From positions 1 to 18,451 of the forward strand of contig JAVBJV010000020.1 of the NCBI GenBank assembly GCA_031546815.1: 18,451 bases of DNA, in the 5' to 3' direction. A program made the position numbers and the translations under genes. The notes beneath the pieces are model-generated. The model saw only the letters and a program-made list of their open reading frames with translations, did not search any database and was not told the origin of the DNA. The stretch comes from JAVBJV01 sp031546815. Its GTDB lineage: Bacteria > Pseudomonadota > Alphaproteobacteria > Acetobacterales > Acetobacteraceae. Shown here in pieces: positions 6,435-13,496 of this stretch; position 1 is the first letter of the stretch, and each line of letters begins with the position of its first letter.

Positions 6435-7613
6435 ATGCAGCAGAAAAATATAGGCACCTACGAAATACAAGCGCCGCGCCTGATCCAGGTCGGCGGCGGT
6501 TCGGTTGCCAATCTGGGTAAGGTGCTGGCGCAGTTCGGCCTGTCGCGTCCGCTGGTGGTCAGCGATCCGTTCATGGTGGCGACCGGCCTGATCCAGCGCT
6601 GTCTGGAACCGCTGCGTCAGGCGGGAATGGTGCCCGAAGTGTTCAGCGACACTGTGCCCGATCCCGTCGATACAGTCGTGCAGGCGGGCGTCGCCGTGCT
6701 GAAGAAGGGCGATTTCGACTGCCTGATCGGGTTCGGCGGCGGATCGCCGATGGACACGGCCAAGGCGATGGCGATTCTCGCCGCAGGTGGCGGGCGCATG
6801 CGCGACTGGAAAGCCCCCGCCGTTGCTAATGTGCAGGCCCTGCCGCTGATCTGTGTGCCGACCACCGCAGGCACCGGCAGCGAAGTGACACGCTTCACCG
6901 TCATCACCGACTCCGAAACTGACGAGAAAATGCTGATCGCCGGGCGAGCGGCGCTTCCGATGGCGGCGATCGTGGACTGGGAGCTGACCCGCAACCTGCC
7001 GCCGCGCCCAACAGCCGATACCGGCATCGACAGCCTGACCCACGCGCTGGAGGCATTTGTCTCGCGCCGTGCCACACCATATTCCGACGCACAGGCGCGC
7101 GCGGCGATGGCGCTGATCGCGCCCAACCTGCGCAGTGTCTATCACGATGGCGGCAACCAGGCCGCGCGCGAGGCGGTGATGCTGGGGGCAACGCTGGCAG
7201 GGCTGGCGTTTTCGAACGCGTCGGTTGCGTTGGTACACGGGATGAGCCGCCCGATCGGCGCGCATTTCCATGTGCCGCACGGCATGTCGAACGCGATGCT
7301 GTTGCCGACTGTGACGCGGTTCTCGCTGCAGTCCGCGCTGCCGCGCTATGCCGAGGCAGCACGCATCATGGGCGTTGCGCAATACGCCGACAACGACGTG
7401 GTGGCGGGGAATGCGCTGCTGGCCGAACTCAATGCGCTGAATGCGGAACTGGAAGTGCCGACGCTGCGGAAGTGGGGGATTTCGCCATCCAAATGGGATG
7501 GTTTGCTGGAGGTGATGGCCGATCAGGCGCTGGCATCTGGATCACCCGCCAACAATCCACGCATTCCGGACAAGGCCGAGATTGTCGCGCTGTATCGCGA
7601 GGCGTGGGGTTAA
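6435..7613 (+). CDS. Iron-containing (group III) alcohol dehydrogenase
   Basis: This 392-residue NAD(P)-dependent enzyme of the Fe-ADH family (FucO/AdhB-like) interconverts alcohols and aldehydes in the cytosol. The dinucleotide-binding motif GGGSPMD is at residues 101-107, with PTTAGTGSEVT at 142-152. Putative metal ligands are all present: D199 and H203 in GIDSLTHALEAF, H268 in LVHGM and H282 in VPHGMSNAMLLP, with FucO-like spacing. I prefer the ATG at 6435 over the in-frame ATG at 6402. It has a strong AGGGGG Shine-Dalgarno about six bases upstream, and the 6402 ATG would lie inside the promoter spacer. The gene appears to be its own transcription unit. Its TAA at 7611-7613 overlaps the stop of the convergent TctC-like gene. 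The substrate cannot be assigned; lactaldehyde, butanol, maleylacetate and other substrates occur in this family. Confidence 0.93.
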   Translation: MQQKNIGTYEIQAPRLIQVGGGSVANLGKVLAQFGLSRPLVVSDPFMVATGLIQRCLEPLRQAGMVPEVFSDTVPDPVDTVVQAGVAVLKKGDFDCLIGFGGGSPMDTAKAMAILAAGGGRMRDWKAPAVANVQALPLICVPTTAGTGSEVTRFTVITDSETDEKMLIAGRAALPMAAIVDWELTRNLPPRPTADTGIDSLTHALEAFVSRRATPYSDAQARAAMALIAPNLRSVYHDGGNQAAREAVMLGATLAGLAFSNASVALVHGMSRPIGAHFHVPHGMSNAMLLPTVTRFSLQSALPRYAEAARIMGVAQYADNDVVAGNALLAELNALNAELEVPTLRKWGISPSKWDGLLEVMADQALASGSPANNPRIPDKAEIVALYREAWG

Positions 7614-8560
7614 CTCGCTGAGCTGGTTGCCCAGCGCTGTTCGCTCCACAGGGATGCGATCTGTTGGCGTTCGGCTTCAAGCCGGGGGGCCCATTCATTC
7701 CCGGCAATAAAGCGGGCAATAAAGTTGCCGGTTTCAGCCTGTCCCTTGAATTCCGGGTCCTGCACGGCAGCAACCAGCGCCGCGTTGAGCTCAGCCGCCT
7801 TGTGGTCGGGCAGGGCCGCAGGGGCCGCAAGGCCGCGGTGAATCCAGACGGACAGGGGAATGCCCTGATCCACCAGCGTCGGGAAACTGGGGAAGGCTTC
7901 GGCGTGCAACGATGTCTGGCCGATCAGGCTCAGTTTTTCGTCGAGCACAAACGGAACGGCATCGCCCAGCGGCAGGATGGCTGCCGCAACGTCGCCGTTC
8001 TCGACCGCGCAGCGTGCAGCGGTCAGCGATGGGAAGGCGATCAGTTCAGCCCGCGGCAGGAATTTACGCAATTGCAGACCGGTCAGGAATGCCGGGCTTC
8101 CGGGCGCTGTCGTCGCAATGGTAACGTGGTTCTGTTCGGCGCTGAACGTGCTGCGGATGGTGGCGGTGCTGGTTGCCGCCGCCGTCACCAGGGCGAGCGG
8201 CTCCTTGGAAACTGCCCCCAACAGACGCAGGTTGCTGACCAGCGCCGGATCGCCCTGATCCACCATGCGTGCGGGCAGGGACGGCGTAGACACCCAACCC
8301 AGCACACTGCCATCGGCCGGAGACGCCGCCAGCCGCCGATATGCCAGCGTCCCCGCGCCACCGGGTGTATTGATGACGCGCACGCGCCTGCGGGGCAGGT
8401 AACGTTCAAGGAAGGGTGCAAATGCACGGGCTGCCTGGTCCGAAGATGAACCGGATGGGCTGCCAACGATCAGTTTGACTTCGCGTTGTGGTAGAGGATC
8501 CGCCGCAGCAACCCCGATCATAGGCAGCGCCAGAAGCAGGGTGCGGCGACGGATGCTCAT
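7610..8560 (-). CDS. Bug/TctC-family tripartite tricarboxylate transporter binding protein
   Basis: This 316-residue periplasmic solute-binding protein is of the Bug (TctC) family, normally the receptor of tripartite tricarboxylate transporters. A signal peptide spans about residues 1-20 (MSIRRRTLLLALPMIGVAAA). The RRRTLLL run resembles a twin-arginine signal, though Sec export is possible. The mature domain begins VKLIVGSPSGSSSDQAARAF and contains VRVINTPGGAGTLAYRRLAA, the ligand-loop region of Bug proteins. The C-terminal part has PTLVDQGIPLSVWIHRGLAA and PDHKAAELNAAL, both characteristic. No TctA/TctB membrane subunits are present, which is common for orphan Bug proteins in these bacteria. 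Its ATG overlaps the TAA of secF by one base (TAATG at 8558-8562), so it is likely cotranslated with secDF. It converges on the alcohol dehydrogenase, sharing a TTAA that supplies both stops. The ligand is unknown, probably a carboxylate. Confidence 0.88.
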   Translation of the reverse strand: MSIRRRTLLLALPMIGVAAADPLPQREVKLIVGSPSGSSSDQAARAFAPFLERYLPRRRVRVINTPGGAGTLAYRRLAASPADGSVLGWVSTPSLPARMVDQGDPALVSNLRLLGAVSKEPLALVTAAATSTATIRSTFSAEQNHVTIATTAPGSPAFLTGLQLRKFLPRAELIAFPSLTAARCAVENGDVAAAILPLGDAVPFVLDEKLSLIGQTSLHAEAFPSFPTLVDQGIPLSVWIHRGLAAPAALPDHKAAELNAALVAAVQDPEFKGQAETGNFIARFIAGNEWAPRLEAERQQIASLWSEQRWATSSAS

Positions 8561-9504
8561 TATGGCTTTGCGCTTTCTGTTTCGGTGCGTTCGGAATGCT
8601 GCCGCAACCGGTGTTCACCCAGGAACAGCAAAATCGGTGCGGCGATGAAGATCGAGCTGGTCGTGCCGATGAACAGCCCCACAAGGGTGATGATGCTGAA
8701 CTCGCGCAGCGCCTCGCCCCCGAACAGCACCAGCGGCATGGCCGACAGGAAGATGGTCAGCGACGTGCCGATCGTGCGGTTCAGTGTTTCGTTGATCGAC
8801 AGGTCGATCAACGCACGCAGCGGCATCGATTTGTATTTACGCAGATTCTCGCGCACGCGGTCATACACAACGACCTTGTCGTTGATGGAGAACCCCATCA
8901 CGGTGAGGATTGCGGCGACCGAGGTCAGGTTGAACGGCAGCTGCGTGATGACATAGAAACCCACCAGCTTCGTTACGTCGAGCGCCAGTGTCACCACTGC
9001 GCCGACCCCGAACTGCCATTCGAACCGGAACCAGATGTAGACCAGCATCGCCAGCATCGCGAGGCCGAGCGCCATCATCCCGTCGTGATACAGCTCGGCG
9101 CTGACCGATGCGCCGACCGCTTCCGTGCGGGTGATGCGAATGTCCGGCACAGCGGCTTCCAGTGCTGCGCGTACCTTGGCGACGGCCTGCTGCTGGGCAG
9201 TGTCCTCGCCCGGCTGGCGGGGCAGGCGGATCATCACATCCTGCGGGCTGCCGAATTCCTGCAAGGTCGCCAGCCCGACATCCTGCTGCGCGACAACGTT
9301 GCGCAGCACGCTGAAATCGGCCGGGGCGGGCGTATGCACCTGCACCTGAATGCCGCCCGCGAAGTCGATCCCGAAATGCAGGCCAGGATGCAGGAACAGA
9401 ACGATCGATATCAGGCTGAGGGCAGCCGAGGTGATAATCCCCGCAAACCGCCCACGCATGAACTGGATTTTGGTGTTGTCGGGAACAATACGGATAAAGG
9501 CCAT
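8560..9504 (-). CDS. secF: Protein translocase accessory subunit SecF
   Basis: This 314-residue inner-membrane protein partners SecD in the proton-driven step of Sec protein export. TM1 is near residues 21-41. It is followed by FGIDFAGGIQVQVHTPAP, the conserved SecF motif, a periplasmic domain, and helices 2-6 of the RND-like fold. TM4 carries VAAILTVMGFSINDKVVVYD, the signature containing the Asp followed by VVVYDRVREN. ETLNRTIGTSLTIFLSA and the last helices complete the protein at the usual length. The ATG has AAGGAG at a good distance and lies 14 bases after the secD stop. The 3' end overlaps the Bug/TctC gene start by one base. No key residue is missing. Confidence 0.97.
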   Translation of the reverse strand: MAFIRIVPDNTKIQFMRGRFAGIITSAALSLISIVLFLHPGLHFGIDFAGGIQVQVHTPAPADFSVLRNVVAQQDVGLATLQEFGSPQDVMIRLPRQPGEDTAQQQAVAKVRAALEAAVPDIRITRTEAVGASVSAELYHDGMMALGLAMLAMLVYIWFRFEWQFGVGAVVTLALDVTKLVGFYVITQLPFNLTSVAAILTVMGFSINDKVVVYDRVRENLRKYKSMPLRALIDLSINETLNRTIGTSLTIFLSAMPLVLFGGEALREFSIITLVGLFIGTTSSIFIAAPILLFLGEHRLRQHSERTETESAKP

Positions 9505-9518
9505 GGTGGCGCTCCTTC

Positions 9519-11111
9519 TCAGACCGGCAGCGCCACCGGACGGGTCCGGCGGTACCAGGTAGCAATCATCAGACGCACCACCACCAGGGCGGTGAACATC
9601 GACACGAGAATCCCGAACGTCACCGTGACCGCGAACCCACGAATGGGCCCTGATCCGAACGCATACAGGATGGCCATCTTGATCAACGATGTGACGTTAC
9701 TGTCGAAGATGGTCGAGAACGCACGGTTATACCCGGCCTCCAGCGCCGAGATCGGCGTGCGGCCGCGCAGCACTTCCTCGCGCACGCGCTCGTTGATCAG
9801 GATGTTGGCATCGACCGACATCCCCACCGTCAGCAGCAGCCCGGCGATGCCCGGCAATGTCAGCGTGGCCTGCAACAGCGACAGCGCACCCAGCGCCATC
9901 ACCAGGTTCAGCACCACGGCGAACGAGGCATACATCCCGAACCGCCCATAGACGACCGACATATAAACACACACCAGCCCCAGCCCGAGCAGGATTGACA
10001 GCAGGCCTGCCCGAATGGCGTCCGCCCCCAGATCCGGCCCGATCGAGCGTTCTTCCACCACGCTGAGCGGCGCGGGCAGGGCGCCGGCGCGCAGCAGCAC
10101 GGCCAGGTCGTTGGCGGTCTTGGCGCTGAACGATCCGCTGATCTGCCCACGCCCACCGGTGATGGGTTCGTTGATGCGCGGCGCGCTCAGCACCTTGTCG
10201 TCGAGCACGATGGCGAACGGACGGCCGACATTGTTGCGGCTGACTTCACCGAAGCGGCGCGTGCCGATGCTGTCGAAGGTAAAGTTCACCACCCATTCGT
10301 GCGAGTCCGGGTTCTGCCCGGCGCGCGCATCGGTCAGGTTGGCGCCGTCCACTTCCACGCGGCGACGCACGGGATACACGGCTTCCTGCCCGTTCGAGGC
10401 TTCCCCGCGCAGGAAATCCACACCCGGCGGCGGCGGGCCGTTGAGGTCGGCGGTATCGTCGAGCAGGCGGAACGTCATGCGGGCGGTTTGGCCCAGCAGG
10501 TCTTTGATGCGCTTCGGGTCTTCAACGCCCGGCAGCTGCACCAGAATGCGGTTCGATCCCTGACGCGCGATGACAGGATCGGCCACGCCCGAGCCGTCGA
10601 TACGGCGGCGGACGATTTCGATCGACTGCTGCACCGCGTTGGTCGCCTTGTCGCGCAGCCCCACTTCGGACAGCGTGAGCACCATCTGCCCATCGGACGT
10701 GGTGGCGATGTCGAGGTCGGGCAGACTGCTGCCCATGCCGGTGCTGATCGGGTTGGCCAGATCGCGCAGGGCGGATGTGGCGGCGTCGGCCTGCGTGGCA
10801 TCGCGCAGCCGCAGCGACACGCGGCGCTGGGTAGGCTGGGCGGCCAGATTCTGGTAGCCGATATTGGCGCGGCGCAGATTGGTGCGCACGGCGTCGGCCA
10901 GACTTTCGAGGCGTTCCTTGACCACGGCCTCCATGTCGACTTCCAGCAGCAGGTAGGAGCCGCCCTTCAGGTCGAGGCCAAGATGCACCTGGCGCCACGG
11001 CATCCAGGACGGCACGGAACTGGCCGGGAACAGGTTCGGCACGGCCAGGATGATGCCAAGCAGGCATATCCCGACAATGATGGTCGCTTTCAGGCGGCTG
11101 AAATACAGCAT
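9519..11111 (-). CDS. secD: Protein translocase accessory subunit SecD
   Basis: This 530-residue inner-membrane protein forms the SecDF complex that pulls exported proteins through SecYEG using the proton gradient. The N-terminal TM helix (about residues 8-28) is followed by HLGLDLKGGSYLLLEVD. The large periplasmic region contains GSNRILVQLPGVEDPKRIKD and the P1-base/head segments. The C-terminal five helices include GMSVDANILINERVREEVLR, the conserved D519-like motif of this family. The start MLYFSRLKATIIVGICLLG matches the usual alphaproteobacterial N-terminus, although the nearest GAAGGA lies about 14 bases from the ATG, which is long. Neither yajC nor the Mth938-like gene that often accompanies secDF in this class is beside it; upstream is the divergent oxidoreductase. 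secF follows 14 bp downstream. Confidence 0.97.
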   Translation of the reverse strand: MLYFSRLKATIIVGICLLGIILAVPNLFPASSVPSWMPWRQVHLGLDLKGGSYLLLEVDMEAVVKERLESLADAVRTNLRRANIGYQNLAAQPTQRRVSLRLRDATQADAATSALRDLANPISTGMGSSLPDLDIATTSDGQMVLTLSEVGLRDKATNAVQQSIEIVRRRIDGSGVADPVIARQGSNRILVQLPGVEDPKRIKDLLGQTARMTFRLLDDTADLNGPPPPGVDFLRGEASNGQEAVYPVRRRVEVDGANLTDARAGQNPDSHEWVVNFTFDSIGTRRFGEVSRNNVGRPFAIVLDDKVLSAPRINEPITGGRGQISGSFSAKTANDLAVLLRAGALPAPLSVVEERSIGPDLGADAIRAGLLSILLGLGLVCVYMSVVYGRFGMYASFAVVLNLVMALGALSLLQATLTLPGIAGLLLTVGMSVDANILINERVREEVLRGRTPISALEAGYNRAFSTIFDSNVTSLIKMAILYAFGSGPIRGFAVTVTFGILVSMFTALVVVRLMIATWYRRTRPVALPV

Positions 11112-11263
11112 GACAGGCGAATATATCCTTCGAGTCCGACGATCGGCGCTTATGCCATTGCAGGCGTCCGGATGCTACCCGTTTTGCAGGAATACCGACC
11201 TTTCCGCCCTTGCCGGAGGGGCGTGGGGCTGCCAAAAGCGCCCGTCGTGCAAAAGGTATGGTC
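11112..11263. promoter_or_regulatory. Divergent intergenic region between secD and the Gfo/Idh oxidoreductase
   Basis: This 152-base spacer must hold promoters for both strands. On the minus strand TATATT (complement of about 11120-11125) is a good -10 hexamer close to the secD start, but no TTGACA-like -35 stands at 16-18 bases. On the plus strand CGCCC...GGGCG around 11206-11224 could form a small GC hairpin ahead of the oxidoreductase, and AAAGG at 11252-11256 is its ribosome-binding site. No operator can be named. Confidence 0.35.
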
Positions 11264-12223
11264 ATGAAACTCCGTATTGGCGTGGCGGGCGTCGGGTATT
11301 TCGGGCGCTTCCATGCGCTGAAAGCCGCCCGGAATCCGCGGGTCGAGCTGGCAGGGGTTTACGACCGCGACCCCGACCGCGCCGCCGCCATCGCGGCCGA
11401 GGCGGGGACCAGCGCCATGACGCTGGGCGCGCTGCTCGCCGCGTCCGATGCGGTGATCGTTGCCGCCCCGGCCGGTGTGCACTTCGATATCGCCGTGGGG
11501 GCGCTGTCGGCCGGAAAGCACGTTCTGGTTGAAAAACCCATCGCCACCACGCTGGAACAGGCCGAGGCGCTGATCCGGCTGGCGAGGGAGCGTAACCGGG
11601 TATTGCAGATCGGCCATCTGGAACGTTTTTCCGCCGCGACGTCTGCCATTACCGAACAATCCGGCCTGCCGCTGTTTATCGAGGCAACCCGCATCGCCCC
11701 GTTCAAGCCGCGCGGCACGGATGTGTCGGTGGTGCTGGACGTAATGATCCACGACATCGATCTGGTGCTGTTCCTGATGGGCAACACGGTCGAGCGGGTC
11801 GAGGCGCTGGGGGCTTCGGCGCTGTCCGATCGCGACGACATGTGCGATGCGCGGCTGATCTTCGCCGATGGTCGCGCGGCGACGCTGCGTGGCAGCCGGA
11901 TCTCGCCGCATATTGAACGCAAGATGCGGATCTGGGGCACCGGCGGCGTGCTGAGCGTGGACTTCGCCAACCGTGCTCTCAGCGTTACTCGCCGCCAGAG
12001 TGCCGACACACCGGGGTTCGGGATCGAACGCGTATCCTGGCAGGATCGCGATGCGCTGGAAGCACAGCTGGATGCGTTTGCCGCCGCGTGTCTGGACGGC
12101 GCCCCGGTGAAAGTCCCGGGCGAGGCCGGGCAGGACGCCCTGCGCGTGGCGCTGCTGCTGGAGCAGGCTATGGCCGAAGGACGCACGAAGCTGATGGCAT
12201 CGGGCGTTCTGGCGAAGCGGTAG
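11264..12223 (+). CDS. Gfo/Idh/MocA family NAD(P)-dependent oxidoreductase (GnnA-like subgroup)
   Basis: This 319-residue oxidoreductase has an N-terminal Rossmann fold (GVAGVGYFG, residues 6-14), the family EKP motif at 90-92 (HVLVEKPIA), and a C-terminal domain with the catalytic-region motif VVLDVMIHDIDL (156-167, including H163). QIGHLERFSAA and FIEATRIAPFKPRGTD resemble the subgroup encoded near lipid A genes, of which GnnA (UDP-GlcNAc 3-dehydrogenase, making the 3-amino sugar for lipid A) is the characterised example. That assignment is my inference from motif likeness, and no lpx or aminotransferase gene is visible here. The ATG at 11264 is preferred over those at 11210 and 11258, because AAAGG lies seven bases before it and the Rossmann strand begins at once. 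The gene ends flush against the convergent GNAT gene. Alternatives are other sugar dehydrogenases. Confidence 0.85.
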   Translation: MKLRIGVAGVGYFGRFHALKAARNPRVELAGVYDRDPDRAAAIAAEAGTSAMTLGALLAASDAVIVAAPAGVHFDIAVGALSAGKHVLVEKPIATTLEQAEALIRLARERNRVLQIGHLERFSAATSAITEQSGLPLFIEATRIAPFKPRGTDVSVVLDVMIHDIDLVLFLMGNTVERVEALGASALSDRDDMCDARLIFADGRAATLRGSRISPHIERKMRIWGTGGVLSVDFANRALSVTRRQSADTPGFGIERVSWQDRDALEAQLDAFAAACLDGAPVKVPGEAGQDALRVALLLEQAMAEGRTKLMASGVLAKR

Positions 12224-12790
12224 TTACCTCGCCAGCCGGTACAATACGTGCCGCTTGAGTGGATGCCCGTCCGGCACATTCGGATGATCGAAATCGTCGG
12301 CGGGATCGCGCGTCATGCCCAGACGTTCCATCACGCGGCGCGAGGGCGTGTTCACCGTTGCGGTGAAGGCCGTTACCTCGGCCAGACCCAGCGTGTTGAA
12401 CGCAAAGTCGATGGCGGCACGGGCGGCTTCGGTGGCGTAGCCGTGGCCCTGGGCTGTGGGTGTCAGCCGCCATGCAACCTCGGTCATGCCGTGCCGCCAT
12501 GGTGGCATCGCCAGACCGATCACCCCGATGAAATCCGCCACGCCCGGTGCTTCGACCACCCAGCGGCCGAAGCCATGGGTCTGCCAGCTTTCGGGCAGGC
12601 GGCGCATCCAAGCCTCGTTTTCCGCGCGGGTGAGTGGCTGCGGGTAATAGCGCATGTTCTGCGCATCGCCGTTCATCGCGAAGGCTGGTTCGATATCGGC
12701 CTCGCGCAGGGCACGCAAAAGCAGGCGTTCGGTGTGCAGTTCGGGAATGGAAAAGGCCCCCGTGTGGGGGCCTTTGGTAGCGGCAGGCAT
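12224..12790 (-). CDS. GNAT family N-acetyltransferase (RimJ/RimL-like)
   Basis: This 188-residue acetyl-CoA-dependent acetyltransferase is of the RimJ/RimL-type GNAT_3 branch. The N-terminal strand ELHTERLLLRALREADIEPA is diagnostic. FIGVIGLAMPPWRHGMTEVAWRL forms strands 2-4, and PTAQGHGYATEAARAAIDFA contains the Q/R-x-x-G-x-G/A-type acetyl-CoA loop (QGHGYA). The C-terminus has NTPSRRVMERLGM, the usual Asn-x-x-S helix. I take the ATG at 12790, which overlaps the sodB TAA as TAATG. The frame is open farther upstream but only inside sodB. The first dozen codons contain a perfect 10-bp GC-rich hairpin that looks like the sodB terminator. The true start could therefore be a non-ATG codon after the hairpin, around the SIPELHTERL segment. 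The substrate is unknown; protein N-termini, small molecules and antibiotics are all used in this family. Confidence 0.85.
   Translation of the reverse strand: MPAATKGPHTGAFSIPELHTERLLLRALREADIEPAFAMNGDAQNMRYYPQPLTRAENEAWMRRLPESWQTHGFGRWVVEAPGVADFIGVIGLAMPPWRHGMTEVAWRLTPTAQGHGYATEAARAAIDFAFNTLGLAEVTAFTATVNTPSRRVMERLGMTRDPADDFDHPNVPDGHPLKRHVLYRLAR
12752..12775 (-). terminator. Intrinsic-terminator-like hairpin after sodB, inside GNAT 5' codons
   Basis: On the minus strand AAAGGCCCCC (12775-12766) and GGGGGCCTTT (12761-12752) form a perfect 10-bp stem with a four-base ACAC loop. It is followed by one more T (TTTT in total) and then CC. It begins 14 bases after the sodB stop codon. The stem is very strong and the T-tract is short. 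It sits within codons 6-13 of the acetyltransferase if that gene starts at 12790, so it may reduce read-through or act as an attenuator. Confidence 0.65.
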
Positions 12791-13398
12791 TACGCCGACT
12801 TCAGCTGGGCTTCGGCAAAGTCGTAATTCGCCAGCTTGTCCAGCCAGTTCTGCAGGTAGTCCGGGCGGCGGTTGCGGAAGTCCACGTAGTACGAATGTTC
12901 CCACACGTCGCAACCCAGCAGCGCCTTGCCCTGGCCTTCGGACAGCGGGTTGGCGGCGTTGGCGGTCTTGGTGACCTTCAGCTTGCCGTCGGTGCCCAGC
13001 ACCAGCCATGCCCAGCCTGAACCGAACTGGCCGACGCCAGCGGCCTTGAACGCTTCCTTGAACTGCGCGATGCCGCCGAAGTCTTCGGTGATCTTCTTTT
13101 CCAGCGTGCCGGGCATCTTGCCGCCATTACCCGTCATCGCGTTCCAGAACAGCAGGTGGTTCCAATGCTGCCCGGCATTGTTGAACACCGGCTGCAGGTC
13201 GCCGCCAGCCTTCGAGATCTGGATGATCTCTTCCAGCGACTTGCCTTTCAGCGCGTCGTTCTTTTCCACAAACCCGTTCAGCGCCACGACATACGCGTTG
13301 TGATGCTTGCCATGATGCAGGTCCATGGTTTCTTCACTCATACCATTGGCAGCAAGGGCGTCCTTCGCGTAAGGCAGGGCGGGAAGTTCGAAAGCCAT
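12790..13398 (-). CDS. sodB: Superoxide dismutase, iron type
   Basis: This 202-residue cytosolic Fe/Mn superoxide dismutase converts superoxide to oxygen and hydrogen peroxide. Metal ligands align with E. coli SodB: H28 in LHHGKHHNAY, H81 in FNNAGQHWNHLLFW, D164 and H168 in DVWEHSYY. The outer-sphere glutamine is in the N-terminal position (Q77), which is the iron-type arrangement, though cambialistic enzymes can share it. The N-terminus MAFELPALPYAKDALA is the classic SodB start. No signal peptide is present. GGAG lies nine bases before the ATG. The stop overlaps the GNAT start by one base, and a terminator-like hairpin follows 14 bases later. It is divergent from the NDUFAF6-like gene across 98 bp. 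Confidence 0.97.
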   Translation of the reverse strand: MAFELPALPYAKDALAANGMSEETMDLHHGKHHNAYVVALNGFVEKNDALKGKSLEEIIQISKAGGDLQPVFNNAGQHWNHLLFWNAMTGNGGKMPGTLEKKITEDFGGIAQFKEAFKAAGVGQFGSGWAWLVLGTDGKLKVTKTANAANPLSEGQGKALLGCDVWEHSYYVDFRNRRPDYLQNWLDKLANYDFAEAQLKSA

Positions 13399-13445
13399 GG
13401 GGCGTTATCTCCGGATGTTTTTGAATAAACTGAAAACTGCAACAG

Positions 13446-13476
13446 AGTACATGGGTCCGGCAGTCCGATGCGTCAA
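13446..13476 (-). promoter_or_regulatory. Possible sodB promoter
   Basis: On the minus strand TTGACG (complement of 13471-13476) is followed after 19 bases by TGTACT (complement of 13446-13451), about 50 bases upstream of the sodB ATG. The -35 is good, but the spacer is longer than the optimum and the -10 matches only four of six positions. The surrounding 98-base divergent gap must also contain the signals for the plus-strand gene at 13497, for which I see no clear promoter. Confidence 0.3.
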
Positions 13477-13496
13477 GCGTGTAATGGTTCGATATC

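Noticed and set aside
8596..9951. Long plus-strand open frame antisense to secF/secD.
   Set aside because: It is a GC-skewed shadow frame rich in Arg, Gln and His; the minus strand encodes unmistakable SecF and SecD.
12206..12235. GGCGA...TCGCC with inner GGTA/TACC at the convergent Gfo/GNAT junction as a bidirectional terminator.
   Set aside because: The stems are short and interrupted, with no T-tract on either strand.
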